Source of the DNA: Brachionus manjavacas
Taxonomy: Eukaryota; Rotifera; Eurotatoria; Ploima; Brachionidae
Reading direction: 5' to 3'
NCBI GenBank assembly: GCA_019054805.1
Contig: JAHQIY010000006.1
Span: forward strand, 5,828,001 to 5,892,000
DNA: 64,000 nt
The first letter of the stretch is position 1. Each line of letters starts with the position of its first letter. The translations under genes were made by a program, and so were the position numbers. The notes under the pieces were generated by a model that saw only the letters and a program-made list of their open reading frames with translations, searched no databases and was not told where the DNA came from. Of the stretch, positions 25,456 to 35,929 are shown in pieces.

Positions 25456-28400
25456 ATGTCGTTTGAATCTGCGAAAGCAGGCGCGAAAATTCCGTCTTCG
25501 TTCTCGTCGCCAGAGTTCGCGGGCCCGGCCGCACACGAGGTGTCCGTGATGTCGACCGACTCGACCATGGACTCGATAGCAACGAACGTGTCCAGCTCGA
25601 TCGCCGAGTCCAGGATAGTCAAGTCGGTGAACTCGCACACGCACGACAGCGGCTTCGGCGACTCGTTGGCCGAGGACGCGTCCTTTTCGTGCAAAAAGCT
25701 TGTCGCTCGGGCCGAGCACTCGATCACGGTCAGCAGCGAGGCGCCCGGCATCACCCTGACGACGCGGATAGACAGCCGCGACAAGAGCAAGCTCAAGTCG
25801 GTCGAGGAGGACATGGACGTGAAGCAGACCGACGACCAGGTCATCACCATTGTCAAGACAACCAAATTGACCACCAAGGTCGAAAGAGTGAACAGAAACA
25901 AGAAGAAGAGAAAAAGCTCGAAAAAATCTCACGACAGCAAGTCGAGTGAGCAGAGCTGTGGCGAGTCGGCCGACGACTCCAACCTCAACCAGTCCGAGTC
26001 GCTCGTTTACCAAGTGGACATCAACAAGTCCACCGAGGAGCTTGTCTATCAGACCATGAGCGGCAGCGAGGCCAAGCCGACCGTTGAGCCAGTGCTCGAC
26101 TTGAACTCGACTGTGCTCGACTGCGAGGAAATACTGAGCAATTATTCGGCCGGCCATGCTAACAATGTGAGCTCGCCTACGCACCTCAAAATGGCCGAGA
26201 GTGCGGTGCCGCCAGCCGAGCAACCACTGGTCGAGCACAAAGACAAAAAAGTGGGCTTTTTCAGGCGATTTAGATCGCGGGAAAAAGAGCCCGCCGCCAA
26301 GCGCAAGCTGGAGCTCAAGCCGGACTGTCCGCTCTCGCCGTCCAAGCACTTCAAGCCGGCCAAGCACTACGCCGTGCACAAATATGAACTGTTGAGTGCC
26401 GAGGAGAAAGAGAGAGTGCTGTACATGAAAGAGCAGTGCGTTGATTTGGTGATCGAGGGACTGGCCGAGTTGCCAGATGGAAAAAATGTGCGAGAAATGG
26501 TGTCACGGTCGTTGGACTTGCTCAGACACGACCGCATCGAGTCGTTCGACAAATTGGCGCTGGAAATCGGCCGCGAGTACAATGTCGCCAATGGCTCGGT
26601 GTTCAATGAGCAGATGAAACGGCTGATTGTGGACGAGAAGTGTTTGCTAGGCCTGGAATTGGACAAGAGCCGAAAGCCGTGCGAGGAATTGATTGAGTTT
26701 GCCAAGAGTGGCCACGAGACAGAGGAGACGAGTGGCGCCAATTTAAATTCGATTAGTGTAAATTTGATTAGGATCAAAGAGAGTGAGCGTTCGGATGAAG
26801 CAAGCCGAAATGAAATGGACAATCAAGCGAAGGAAAAGTGCCGGACGCCGCCGTCGACGCCGCAGAACGAGCTGGGCTGCGGCGACGGAACGCGTCTCAC
26901 CCACCAAGCGCCGAGTGTGCGCGCTGCTGATTTGAACGAGCAAATTTTGACCAAAGTCGCCGACAGCACTGTCCACCAGACTTCTGTTCAAGCCCCTAGC
27001 CAACATGTTAATAGAAAACCCAAGCGAACATCTACGCTGTCATCTTGTTTCACTTGCGCTGGCGTACTTAAATTATCAGATGACGAGAGTAGACCAACAC
27101 AACAACAAATGGACAAGAAAAAAGTTGTTGAGTCCCGACCCAATGAACTAGAAGTGGCCGTGGGCAACAGTGCTCCGGATACAATTGTGCACACGGCTCT
27201 GATTACACACGATTTGGACAAGAGGCCGTCGTCGCCACCGCAACAAATCAATGCCCACTCGGCTGACATAGATCAGCCACAGCAGGCGCTCAGTGAGCAA
27301 AGTGAAGAGAAATTTATCGCCTTGGACACAGACGATTCGGCCAGTGTGGCGCCCAAGAGTCAACACAATGACCAAGTCAATGAACTGGTTGATCAGGATG
27401 AACAAGAAGTTCAGCAACAACAGCAACAAGCGGACAGTGCTGAGGTGGTGAAAGAGCCTGTTGTTGGTGGTGAAGAAGTGGACCAAGCTGGTTTAAATGA
27501 GAAGGCGGCCAAAAAATCCAAAAATAAAAAAAAGAAAAAAAAGAAGAAAAATAAAGATAAAAATTTGGACAAAGGCCAACTGAGTGAAATAAATGAGCAG
27601 CATAAAAAAATGGAACACGAGTCAACACTGGAAGATGATGGAGAAGTGTCCGAGAGAAAAGAAGACTGGGAAAAGGTTAGCCAAGAACAAAAGATGGACG
27701 AAGAAAGCGATAAAGAGAAAAGTGTGGAGCGAAAAGAATCAGTTGAAGAAGAAACTGAAATAAAGGTGACCATTGAGACATTGAGAGAAAATGAGACCAA
27801 AGATGCAGAGGATCAACAGGCTATTGCACAAGATTTGACCAAGCAAACAGACGCTCAGCTAGAAGTTGATTGTCAACGCGACACCAACATCCAAGTGATC
27901 GAAACACTGCGAGTAATAACTGAACGAGTTGTCCAACAATCACAGCCAGTTCAGATTCAAATAACACAGAGTCAAATCGATGATCGCCAAGATCAACAAC
28001 CAGTTGACTTGAAGCAGGAAATTCAAATTGACAAAGAGCAAAAATGGCCTGTTGAGACAAATGCTGATTTGTACAAGCCAGCGTCGGTGCAACAAAATGA
28101 TCCAGTCGTTTTGCCAGAGCCAAGACAAAGGGTTATGCCTTTGGCTGTTGACAACGTTCAAGTGGAAAGTAGCAGTGAGCCTGTGGCTGTCAAAGAAGCC
28201 GAGTCTGAAGAGGACGCGTCAAAAATTTCGTGCTTTTCATGCCGAGGCAAAAAAGCGGCCAAAAAGTCCAAAGGCCCTAAAAAACCCATACAAAGTGCAC
28301 CTCCTGCTGCCACTGAAATTTTGCCGCCCAGGACCCAGCCTATTGAACCGCGTCCTGTTGATGTCAGTTTTTTTGTCGGCCTGGACAACACTGACAAAAA

Positions 28401-31400
28401 ATTGGACACTCAAAGTTCATCATCTGGCGAAAAGAAACAAACTGTTCAGGACACAGAAGAAACCGAAGAGATGTCTGCTCTGCAAAATGTCGCGCCATCT
28501 TTGGTCGGATCTACTTCCATTGAGCAACCGGGCGCTGCAGTTGTTGTCGATGCGGACATAAAAAGAGAAAATGATGAGGAATCGGAAAATAGAAAAGAGA
28601 TTGTAGTCGAGGTCATTTACGAGTCCAAACAAGAGGAACCAAATAGGCTCGAGGAAACAAATGAAAGTCTGGATCAAGTTCAAATGGAACATTTTGAGAA
28701 CAAATCATGTGATCAGTTACTTGAGCCGATTGTGATTGAAATTGAAAAAGTGGACCTTGTAAAGAGCCGTGAAGAAGAAGAGGAAGAAAAAGAAAAGCCC
28801 AAATTGTCCGATGATCCGGTTGTTTTACCCGACCCCACTGACAGACCAATAGCTGAAATAGTCGAGGCAACACCGGTCATTCAGCCACCATCACAGTCAA
28901 TTGTAGAGCAGACACCTAAATTGGCCAAAAATAAAAGCGATCTAGCGTGCTGTGGTGCAAAGAAGCGCAAGAGTAAAAAATCGAAAAAAACCAGCAAAAT
29001 AGATTTGCCTATAGTTAAAATACTGGCTCCAAAGTCAAATCGATCGCATTCAATTAAAGTTGAGCAAAAGCCTGAGCCAGAACAAAAAGCCCAAGAGCAA
29101 AATGTCCAAGCGAATGATGCACACGAATTGGCACGTGTGCAAAAAGCTCCTGCCAAAGATTGGGCCAAAGGTCTTGACCGAACTCAGAGCACTGAATTGA
29201 TCAGACGTGAGCCTCAAGTGTCCGATGTGAAGATTACAGACAATCGAGGCGAACAATTAACTAATGTCACTATTGAGATAGCACCCGATGTCGACATGCA
29301 CGAGATTAAGGTCACCCAAAGTGAAAGTGTCAAGATTAGTGATCTTGAAACAGTTGAGGTAGACAATGGCGATGATAAGACAACGCAATCTAGTCAGCCT
29401 GAAGATAAAGTTGAAGTGGGAAACAAGGACACTGATGGGCTAATATTGCCAACAAGTGAAATAGAAGATAGAGTGGTTAGTGAAGAGATTTGTACACATG
29501 CTGATGCTAAGCCTGATACCAAGGACTTGATTGTTAAAACAAATTTGACTTTTGAATCACCCGGAGCAATAATTCGAATAAACCGCGAGCCTGATCACGC
29601 AGTAATACCTGATCATACCAAAGACCGAGTAGCCGAAAGCGTGGTTGAAGATGAAAGCGAGGCCAGAGAAGAAACGCCAACAGACACCGGCTCCTCGTCC
29701 AAAGCCACTGGCAAAAAAGGCAAAAAGAAAAAAACAAAAAGAACTTCCAGGATCGATTTGCCTTTGATCAATATTCTAGTTCCTAAACAAGACAAGACAG
29801 CAGCAGTGAAACAGGCCGAGGCCAATAAAGAACCAAGCGCTGTTCGTCTTGAACAAAACGTGGCCAAAGTGGTAAATTTGGGCAACGATTTGGACCAGCC
29901 GATTCAATTAGTTGAAAAGGACACGACAGTAGACATAAATATACCAAAAGAATGTGAGCTCAAAAATGTTGACATTAGCTTAAAAATAGACACAGCTGAG
30001 GTGAAACAAGTACCTGAAATTAACATAGCTGTGTCCCAGTACAGCGAACAGGCTGTAAAAAGAGAAAACATCGAGACTGAGACTGAGACTGGAAAAGAAA
30101 GGGTCCACGACCCAACTGACAAAGAACAAGTTGAAATTGTTGATATTAGTGATCAACCTAAAGAATTTAAAGATGAAGAAAAAGAGGAAAAAATGGATGT
30201 TGTTTTGCCACCACTTGATATCACTGTACCAGATATTAAACAAATTAACCTTGAGCCTGAATCTAAAGCTGAGGAAAAAGAGGATAAAATGGATGTTATT
30301 TTGCCACCACTTGATATCACTGTGCCAGATATTAAACAAATTAACCTTGAGCCTGAATCTAAAGCTGAGGAAAAAGAGGATAAAATGGATGTTGTTTTGC
30401 CACCACTTGATATCACTGTACCAGATATTAAACAACTTGACCATGAGCCAGATGTTGTGGTTTTGCCTGAAGTGGATCTTTCTGCTCGAGTTCAAGAAAT
30501 TGAACAAACTGAGAAACCTTCGGAATCAAGTGAAACAAAAATAGAAGAAAGCAAAAAATCTAAAAAGAAAAAGAAAAGAACAAGCAAAATTGACCTGCCT
30601 TTGGTGGACATATTCGCAGTCAAAGAGGCCAAAAACCAATCGGCTAAAGCCGACACCAATATTTATGTTGACATGCCAGTAGTTGATTTGGTACCAGCGA
30701 GCAAAACAACAAGAACAAAGGACAAAAAAGAACCCGTGTCGTGTTTTGCATGTAAATCTAAAAAAAGTAAAAAGAGCAAACTAAAATCTGAGTCAGAGCC
30801 AGCCTCGAAGAAAATTCCCAAAATAATTGAACCAGTGCAGAATGAACAAGAGATCAATAAAGCAATTGAAGAATTGGACCAAAAGATTGATCGGGCGGAA
30901 ACATCCAATCTGACTGATATTATCAAAGAAGCTGAGCAAAGTAATGAAATAAATGTTACGCCTCTGATTGTCATTGATTATAATGAAACAAACAATTTGG
31001 AGACTAAAGAAAAAAATGATGAAGAAAAAGATACTGATCAAATGGAACACGAGTCAACACCGGAAGATGATGGAGAAGTGTCCGAGAGAAAAGAAGACTG
31101 GGAAAAGGTTAGCCAAGAACAAAAGATGGACGAAGAAAGCGATAAAGAGAAAAGTGTGGAGCGAAAAGAATCAGTTGAAGAAGAAACTGAAATAAAGGTG
31201 ACCATTGAGACATTGAGAGAAAATGAGACCAAAGATGCAGAGGATCAACAAGCTATTGCACAAGATTTGACCAAGCAAACAGACGCTCAGCTAGAAGTTG
31301 ATTGTCAACGCGACACCAACATCCAAGTGATCGAAACACTGCGAGTAATAACTGAACGAGTTGTCCAACAATCACAGCCAGTTCAGATTCAAATAACACA

Positions 31401-33372
31401 GAGTCAAATCGATGATCGCCAAGATCAACAACCAGTTGACTTGAAGCAGGAAATTCAAATTGACAAAGAGCAAAAATGGCCTGTTGAGACAAATGCTGAT
31501 TTGTACAAGCCAGCGTCGGTGCAACAAAATGATCCAGTCGTTTTGCCAGAGCCAAGACAAAGGGTTATGCCTTTGGCTGTTGACAACGTTCAAGTGGAAA
31601 GTAGCAGTGAGCCTGTGGCTGTCAAAGAAGCCGAGTCTGAAGAGGACGCGTCAAAAATTTCGTGCTTTTCATGCCGAGGCAAAAAAGCGGCCAAAAAGTC
31701 CAAAGGCCCTAAACAACCAGTTGCCAAACCTCATGAACCAAAAGCTGAAAATGTTCCCACTGAAACAAATTTAACGCCTCAGATTAAATCTGTCAATTTA
31801 GACCTTTTCAAAGGATTAGACAAGCCGTCTTCATTGAGCGAAATGGAAAAAGCCATTGACTACAGCGATTTATCTGTTGTGCCTCGAACGACAATAGTCG
31901 AAAAACAAAATGAAGAAAATTCTCAACAGGTCCCACAATCAATTCAAATAGATCTTGCCTCTGATTTGACATCGGCGCTCGATCTGCCGCCATCAAGTCC
32001 CACCAGAGATCAGATCGCTCAGGTAAAGTCTGAGATGGAGCAAATGCTAGAGCCAGCGCCAGCGCCAGCGCCAGTGCCCGAAACCCAAATACCAACTATA
32101 AAAATAAACGAAACATTCGCCTCTATCGACTCGCCACCACTTGATTTCACTACACCGCCCAAAAAACCGCCCCGCGGCCATTTGGACTCGTCAGTGTTGG
32201 ACCAAGCCGAGCTCATAGTTGATCAAACCACCAAAATGAACGTCAAAGAAGCATTGGTCAAAGTGAATGCTCCAGGCGAAACAGCCTACTCGAACGATAC
32301 TCCAACTAAAAGGGAAAAAAAACACAAAACTAGCATTATCGATTTGCCGCTCATCGATATTCTAGTTCCAAAAGAGTCCAAGAAATCCAGGGCGTCAGAC
32401 AATTTGGCCGACCAGTTTCACATCGAGCCCAAGGGAACGAGCATTGAGCTAAATCAGCCAGAAGTGGAATTGTTCATTGAAAAAGGCGGTGCGTGCAACA
32501 AACAAAGACTTGAGGCCATTAATTTATCCAGTGAGGACAAAAAATTGCTCAAGGCCAAACGCAACGAAATATGCGAATATCTAAAGCAGCGTTCTGGCTA
32601 CAAACTGGAACAGCTGGTTGAAAGCACAAGTCAAACGACCAGCAAGAAAGAGTTGAAGGCGAGGGAAAAAATGGCCGACAAGCTCTATAAAAGAAGCATT
32701 AAATTGATGACCAAGACTAGAGTGAATCCGATCAGCTTCAGTGAGTTGAGTAGAAAATTGGAAAAAGTTGTTTCGGCAAAGAGTGGTGCGAGTGACATCG
32801 AGAAGTGTGTTGGTCAAATTAGAAGTGAGCTCGAGAGCGACACTTTGTTCTCGTGCTTGAGGGAAAAGAGTGAACAAAGAGTGGAGAAAAAAGAGGAAAA
32901 TGTGCAAGCGGTTGCCGAGCCCGAGGTGGAGAACCAAGAGAGCAAAGTAGAGCCGGCCGAGAGCCGTAAATCATCGCTAAATTCGGAAATTTCGCTGCGA
33001 TGTCCCAATTTGAGCTGGAGAGAGGCTAATGAGAGAGCTAGAATTTTGTTCTACAAAGGACAAACGCCATCTATTCACTACAATGAGAAACGTGACAGTT
33101 TTCACGTGTCCAGGCTCGTGAATGCCAGCGGCAAAGAGAAAGTGTCCCAAGTGCCTGTCACCGATGATGATGTGAAAAAGCTGCTAAACTCGTACGGTCT
33201 GTACTGGAACGGTGAGTCCATAGATCTGCTGGACAAGAGTGACGAAATATTCACAAGTGCTCAGCAGGAAGCGTTCGATATTCTCAATTCCATTCAAGTG
33301 TCCGAGTCTATTCAAATAACCGAAAATCATTGTGAAACAGTGGAACAATCAAAAATAAATTATATTTATTAG
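25456..33372 (+). CDS. Giant single-exon modular, disordered Lys/Glu-rich protein
   Basis: One 2638-codon frame with no intron; I do not recognise the family. It is far more GC-rich than its flanks, especially in the first 1.5 kb, and starts at the first ATG after stops. Most of it is charged, low-complexity and probably disordered. Two motifs recur. A Cys pair beside a Lys cluster occurs at residues 531/534, 926/929, 1165/1166, 1763/1766 and 2070/2073 (for example SCFSCRGKK). TSKIDLPLVDIL-like segments follow Lys runs at about 1182, 1433, 1712 and 2295. A helical segment at about 308-395 resembles one at 2355-2460. The last 120 residues look globular (NLSWREANERARILF). No signal peptide or membrane span is evident. 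Cys next to polybasic clusters could mean S-acylation, but this is inference. Internal duplications are listed separately. Confidence 0.9.
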   Translation: MSFESAKAGAKIPSSFSSPEFAGPAAHEVSVMSTDSTMDSIATNVSSSIAESRIVKSVNSHTHDSGFGDSLAEDASFSCKKLVARAEHSITVSSEAPGITLTTRIDSRDKSKLKSVEEDMDVKQTDDQVITIVKTTKLTTKVERVNRNKKKRKSSKKSHDSKSSEQSCGESADDSNLNQSESLVYQVDINKSTEELVYQTMSGSEAKPTVEPVLDLNSTVLDCEEILSNYSAGHANNVSSPTHLKMAESAVPPAEQPLVEHKDKKVGFFRRFRSREKEPAAKRKLELKPDCPLSPSKHFKPAKHYAVHKYELLSAEEKERVLYMKEQCVDLVIEGLAELPDGKNVREMVSRSLDLLRHDRIESFDKLALEIGREYNVANGSVFNEQMKRLIVDEKCLLGLELDKSRKPCEELIEFAKSGHETEETSGANLNSISVNLIRIKESERSDEASRNEMDNQAKEKCRTPPSTPQNELGCGDGTRLTHQAPSVRAADLNEQILTKVADSTVHQTSVQAPSQHVNRKPKRTSTLSSCFTCAGVLKLSDDESRPTQQQMDKKKVVESRPNELEVAVGNSAPDTIVHTALITHDLDKRPSSPPQQINAHSADIDQPQQALSEQSEEKFIALDTDDSASVAPKSQHNDQVNELVDQDEQEVQQQQQQADSAEVVKEPVVGGEEVDQAGLNEKAAKKSKNKKKKKKKKNKDKNLDKGQLSEINEQHKKMEHESTLEDDGEVSERKEDWEKVSQEQKMDEESDKEKSVERKESVEEETEIKVTIETLRENETKDAEDQQAIAQDLTKQTDAQLEVDCQRDTNIQVIETLRVITERVVQQSQPVQIQITQSQIDDRQDQQPVDLKQEIQIDKEQKWPVETNADLYKPASVQQNDPVVLPEPRQRVMPLAVDNVQVESSSEPVAVKEAESEEDASKISCFSCRGKKAAKKSKGPKKPIQSAPPAATEILPPRTQPIEPRPVDVSFFVGLDNTDKKLDTQSSSSGEKKQTVQDTEETEEMSALQNVAPSLVGSTSIEQPGAAVVVDADIKRENDEESENRKEIVVEVIYESKQEEPNRLEETNESLDQVQMEHFENKSCDQLLEPIVIEIEKVDLVKSREEEEEEKEKPKLSDDPVVLPDPTDRPIAEIVEATPVIQPPSQSIVEQTPKLAKNKSDLACCGAKKRKSKKSKKTSKIDLPIVKILAPKSNRSHSIKVEQKPEPEQKAQEQNVQANDAHELARVQKAPAKDWAKGLDRTQSTELIRREPQVSDVKITDNRGEQLTNVTIEIAPDVDMHEIKVTQSESVKISDLETVEVDNGDDKTTQSSQPEDKVEVGNKDTDGLILPTSEIEDRVVSEEICTHADAKPDTKDLIVKTNLTFESPGAIIRINREPDHAVIPDHTKDRVAESVVEDESEAREETPTDTGSSSKATGKKGKKKKTKRTSRIDLPLINILVPKQDKTAAVKQAEANKEPSAVRLEQNVAKVVNLGNDLDQPIQLVEKDTTVDINIPKECELKNVDISLKIDTAEVKQVPEINIAVSQYSEQAVKRENIETETETGKERVHDPTDKEQVEIVDISDQPKEFKDEEKEEKMDVVLPPLDITVPDIKQINLEPESKAEEKEDKMDVILPPLDITVPDIKQINLEPESKAEEKEDKMDVVLPPLDITVPDIKQLDHEPDVVVLPEVDLSARVQEIEQTEKPSESSETKIEESKKSKKKKKRTSKIDLPLVDIFAVKEAKNQSAKADTNIYVDMPVVDLVPASKTTRTKDKKEPVSCFACKSKKSKKSKLKSESEPASKKIPKIIEPVQNEQEINKAIEELDQKIDRAETSNLTDIIKEAEQSNEINVTPLIVIDYNETNNLETKEKNDEEKDTDQMEHESTPEDDGEVSERKEDWEKVSQEQKMDEESDKEKSVERKESVEEETEIKVTIETLRENETKDAEDQQAIAQDLTKQTDAQLEVDCQRDTNIQVIETLRVITERVVQQSQPVQIQITQSQIDDRQDQQPVDLKQEIQIDKEQKWPVETNADLYKPASVQQNDPVVLPEPRQRVMPLAVDNVQVESSSEPVAVKEAESEEDASKISCFSCRGKKAAKKSKGPKQPVAKPHEPKAENVPTETNLTPQIKSVNLDLFKGLDKPSSLSEMEKAIDYSDLSVVPRTTIVEKQNEENSQQVPQSIQIDLASDLTSALDLPPSSPTRDQIAQVKSEMEQMLEPAPAPAPVPETQIPTIKINETFASIDSPPLDFTTPPKKPPRGHLDSSVLDQAELIVDQTTKMNVKEALVKVNAPGETAYSNDTPTKREKKHKTSIIDLPLIDILVPKESKKSRASDNLADQFHIEPKGTSIELNQPEVELFIEKGGACNKQRLEAINLSSEDKKLLKAKRNEICEYLKQRSGYKLEQLVESTSQTTSKKELKAREKMADKLYKRSIKLMTKTRVNPISFSELSRKLEKVVSAKSGASDIEKCVGQIRSELESDTLFSCLREKSEQRVEKKEENVQAVAEPEVENQESKVEPAESRKSSLNSEISLRCPNLSWREANERARILFYKGQTPSIHYNEKRDSFHVSRLVNASGKEKVSQVPVTDDDVKKLLNSYGLYWNGESIDLLDKSDEIFTSAQQEAFDILNSIQVSESIQITENHCETVEQSKINYIY
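27608..28281 (+). repeat. 674-bp internal duplication, copy 1
   Basis: Nearly identical to 31040-31713, with an offset of 3432 bp (1144 codons, in frame). I find two differences: T/C near 27629 (Leu to Pro) and G/A near 27819 (silent). The copy ends just after the SCFSC/Lys motif. Confidence 0.95.
30175..30447 (+). repeat. Three tandem 96-bp units in the giant gene
   Basis: Units start at 30175, 30271 and 30367, each coding 32 residues around MDVVLPPLDITVPDIKQ. They are nearly identical except for the end of the third. The period keeps the frame. Confidence 0.95.
31040..31713 (+). repeat. 674-bp internal duplication, copy 2
   Basis: The partner of 27608-28281. The sequences before and after the copies are unrelated, so the borders are sharp. 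Confidence 0.95.
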
Positions 33373-34157
33373 ATATTTTTTTTTAAATAAAAAAAAAAGA
33401 AAAGAAAAAAGGTTTGAAATAAATTTTAGTTTTGTTTTTTGGCACCCATTTTTGATGTTTTAAAATTTAGAAACAGTTTATGTTTTTGTTTTTTAAAGTT
33501 TTTTTTTTTTTTTTAATTTTATATATTTTTTGTTAGACATTCCACTAAACGAGACATGAATGGAATTGTGTTCAAGAAAAGCCGACTAGTCAAAGGTAAC
33601 AAATCGTATTCGTAAACAGTGATCAAAGCAATAAATGTGTACATAGCTCGGCTGACTTTGTTTGAGAGCTTTGAGTCGCCTTGAAATGCCTAAATGTTTT
33701 CAATGATGCTAAATGCGAATAAGCATAAGGTTAAATACGATTTTATTTTAATTTGTGAATTAATTGACTAAAATTTCATTTGAATTATAGAGCAGTTTAT
33801 TATTTAATAATTACCATTATAGTTTTAAATAATTTTAAATTTGTTAATTTTTTTTCTAATAAATACTTCATTAAATTTTGAAACTTTAATTTTTGATACA
33901 TCAATTGATTTATTCGATTCTCGGTTCGTAGGCACACGGGTGACATCATTGAGTAATTAAAAATCAACAAGGTTTATTAAGCATTTAACAACAAAAATAA
34001 GTCTTTAAATATAATCTTTGATAAATGCTATTTTTTCGAGGCATGATGCACCTAATCTATTTCGTTTATGCTGAACTTAGTCTCCCGATTCTGCTGAAAA
34101 TTAAAAATTAAATATTTAAAATTAATTTTGTAATTTTTCATGGACGTTAATAATGGC
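33373..34157. other. 3' flank of giant gene
   Basis: AAATAAA lies about 13 bases after the stop (around 33387) and again near 33418, suiting a polyadenylation signal. The rest is AT-rich. A patch at 33540-33700 is less AT-rich but has no open coding pattern. Confidence 0.5.
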
Positions 34158-35046
34158 CCACTCTTTTTTAATAAAAACAACATCTAATTTAATAAAAACA
34201 ACATCTTTTTTTTTAAACCAATTATCTTTTATTTATTTTTTATTCTTTTATAATAAAAAATATCTAATCTAATAAAACATAGATAAAAATAATAAGAAAT
34301 ATATAATTTTAATAAAAAAACACAAAATTAATTAGAAATAATTTTTTTTAATAAAAAATACCCAAAAAAGAAGATAATTAATTATTTCTAACATTTGTTT
34401 TTGCAATACCAATATCTTCTTTTAAGCATTGGAATGTTGCATTTTGGACAATTTTGTTGATCTACACTTTCTGATGATTGACTTTTTCCATTTTCAATTG
34501 AATTAGCATTATCGGCTACTAAAATATTTTGATTAATTGTAAAATCCAAGTGTTTCTTGCAATTTTCTTTTAGAGCTTTGAAATAAAAAGTAAAATCATC
34601 TTCTTGTTCTGTAGTGCTAAACCAAATGGATGTAGTTTTCTTGATTTGTCAGTTGTTCCACCGTGATTTAATTGTTACTGGTTCTTGAAAGTCATCTTGG
34701 TCTGTTGTATCGTCTAACGTATCATCGTTATCCAGTCTTATTTCTTCACTAACCATTCTCATTTATTTTTTTCCTTAATAGTAGCTAACATTATGTTTAC
34801 ATCAGGATTTATATAGCATTATAAGAAATAATTGACAATCAAAAATTTGTGAGTAATAAATGATGTTCAATAATAAATTTAGATAATTTTTAATAAAAAA
34901 GAAGCTCACTTATTAAAATAAGTGTTAATTTATTAATTATATTGTTTGATTATTGATTAAAATGTATTTTTATTAGAAGAAAGGATTCTTAATATATTTG
35001 TTAATCATCAATTAAATTAGATGTTGGGTTTAATAAAAAAGAGTGG
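34158..35046. mobile_element. DNA transposon with 33-bp terminal inverted repeats
   Basis: The left end 34158-34190 (CCACTCTTTTTTAATAAAAA...) and the reverse complement of 35014-35046 match at 30 of 33 bases. The 889-bp element encloses a damaged minus-strand transposase-like frame. No clear target duplication was found. Confidence 0.8.
34388..34762 (-). pseudogene. Transposase-like relic inside the TIR element
   Basis: A minus-strand frame of about 124 codons is interrupted by a TGA at 34651-34649. After the stop it gives STTEQEDDFTFYFKALKENC and NILVADNAN, which recall MULE-type transposases (a Phe-rich helix followed by a VADxA segment). It ends in a four-Cys cluster, CPKC... YCKNKC. A MULE-like origin is tentative. 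The element is far too short for a full transposase, so it is an internally deleted copy. Confidence 0.5.
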
Positions 35047-35929
35047 ATTTTATTATTTTTAATAATATTTTTATTAATAACGAAGGTATTAAAATTAATT
35101 GCTCATTTTTCATCAGATTAAAAATCGTTTCTTTTTTAACTTGCTAAATTTGAATTTTTTCGACTAGACTTAAAAATTTGTTGGTATTTTTATCATTATT
35201 ACATAGTATGTATATTGAATCAAAAAAAATATTGATAATTAAAGAATTAAAAATTTAACATTAATTTTTAAATTAAAAAAAAATTACTGAAATATATGAA
35301 ATACCGATAAAATTTTTATTTTTCACCGATGAAACATCATGAATCTGCTCACTGCTCATCGATGAAAATTCGATTATTTTTTTTTTCATTGATGCTTCAT
35401 CAAATTTTAGTAAACTGAGAAAAATATACCTAATTTGGCTGTGACCTCATGAAATAGATTTTAAATTTTTTTAATTTATTAAACATCCTTTAAGAAGAAG
35501 TAATGAATAATTTTTTTTTTCGATTCTAAAAAAATTAGAGAAAAAGAAATGTAAAAAATAATAAGAAGCAGGTTAAAAATCAATCAAATATTGATTGGAT
35601 TAGAATATTTATAAAAAAATTATTTTATATACTTAGATAAATTTAAGCATTTTAAATGAAAATGATTTATTTTTATTTTTTAATTTTGTTAAATTAAAAG
35701 CCCCATGGGCAGAATAAAATTTTTGGAAACTTGAAAGTAAAAAAAAAGCAGAAATATAATTATGGATCCTTCTTTGGTATGTTAGCTGAGCTTCAGTATG
35801 AAATATATGAACTTGAATATTTTTTCTAATTCGTGAACAAAGAATAATTAATTTAAATAAAACATTTTATGTATTTATGAACACAGGGCTATTTATTTAT
35901 CTATTTATCCTAGTGGTTAATAAAATAAG
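35047..35929. other. AT-rich noncoding stretch
   Basis: Contains a short imperfect inverted repeat, GATGAAACATCATGAA (35328) against TTCATTGATGCTTCATC (35387). Nothing else is recognised. Confidence 0.45.

Noticed and set aside
25435-26379. Minus-strand open frame of 314 codons opposite the start of the giant gene, and many similar frames along 25.4-33.0 kb
   Set aside because: They are antisense or frame-shifted shadows. Their sequence mirrors the codon bias of the plus-strand gene, no family motif appears, and they duplicate exactly where the sense gene duplicates.
25456-33372. Foreign DNA or contamination because of the sharp GC rise
   Set aside because: Other host exons (CK1 alpha) also rise in GC against their flanks. 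The frame is bordered by ordinary AT-rich DNA without breakpoints, and eukaryotic-style low-complexity coding argues for a host gene.
35328-35403. Inverted repeat of GATGAA/TTCATC words
   Set aside because: Arms are imperfect and of low complexity; not strong enough to call a structure or element.
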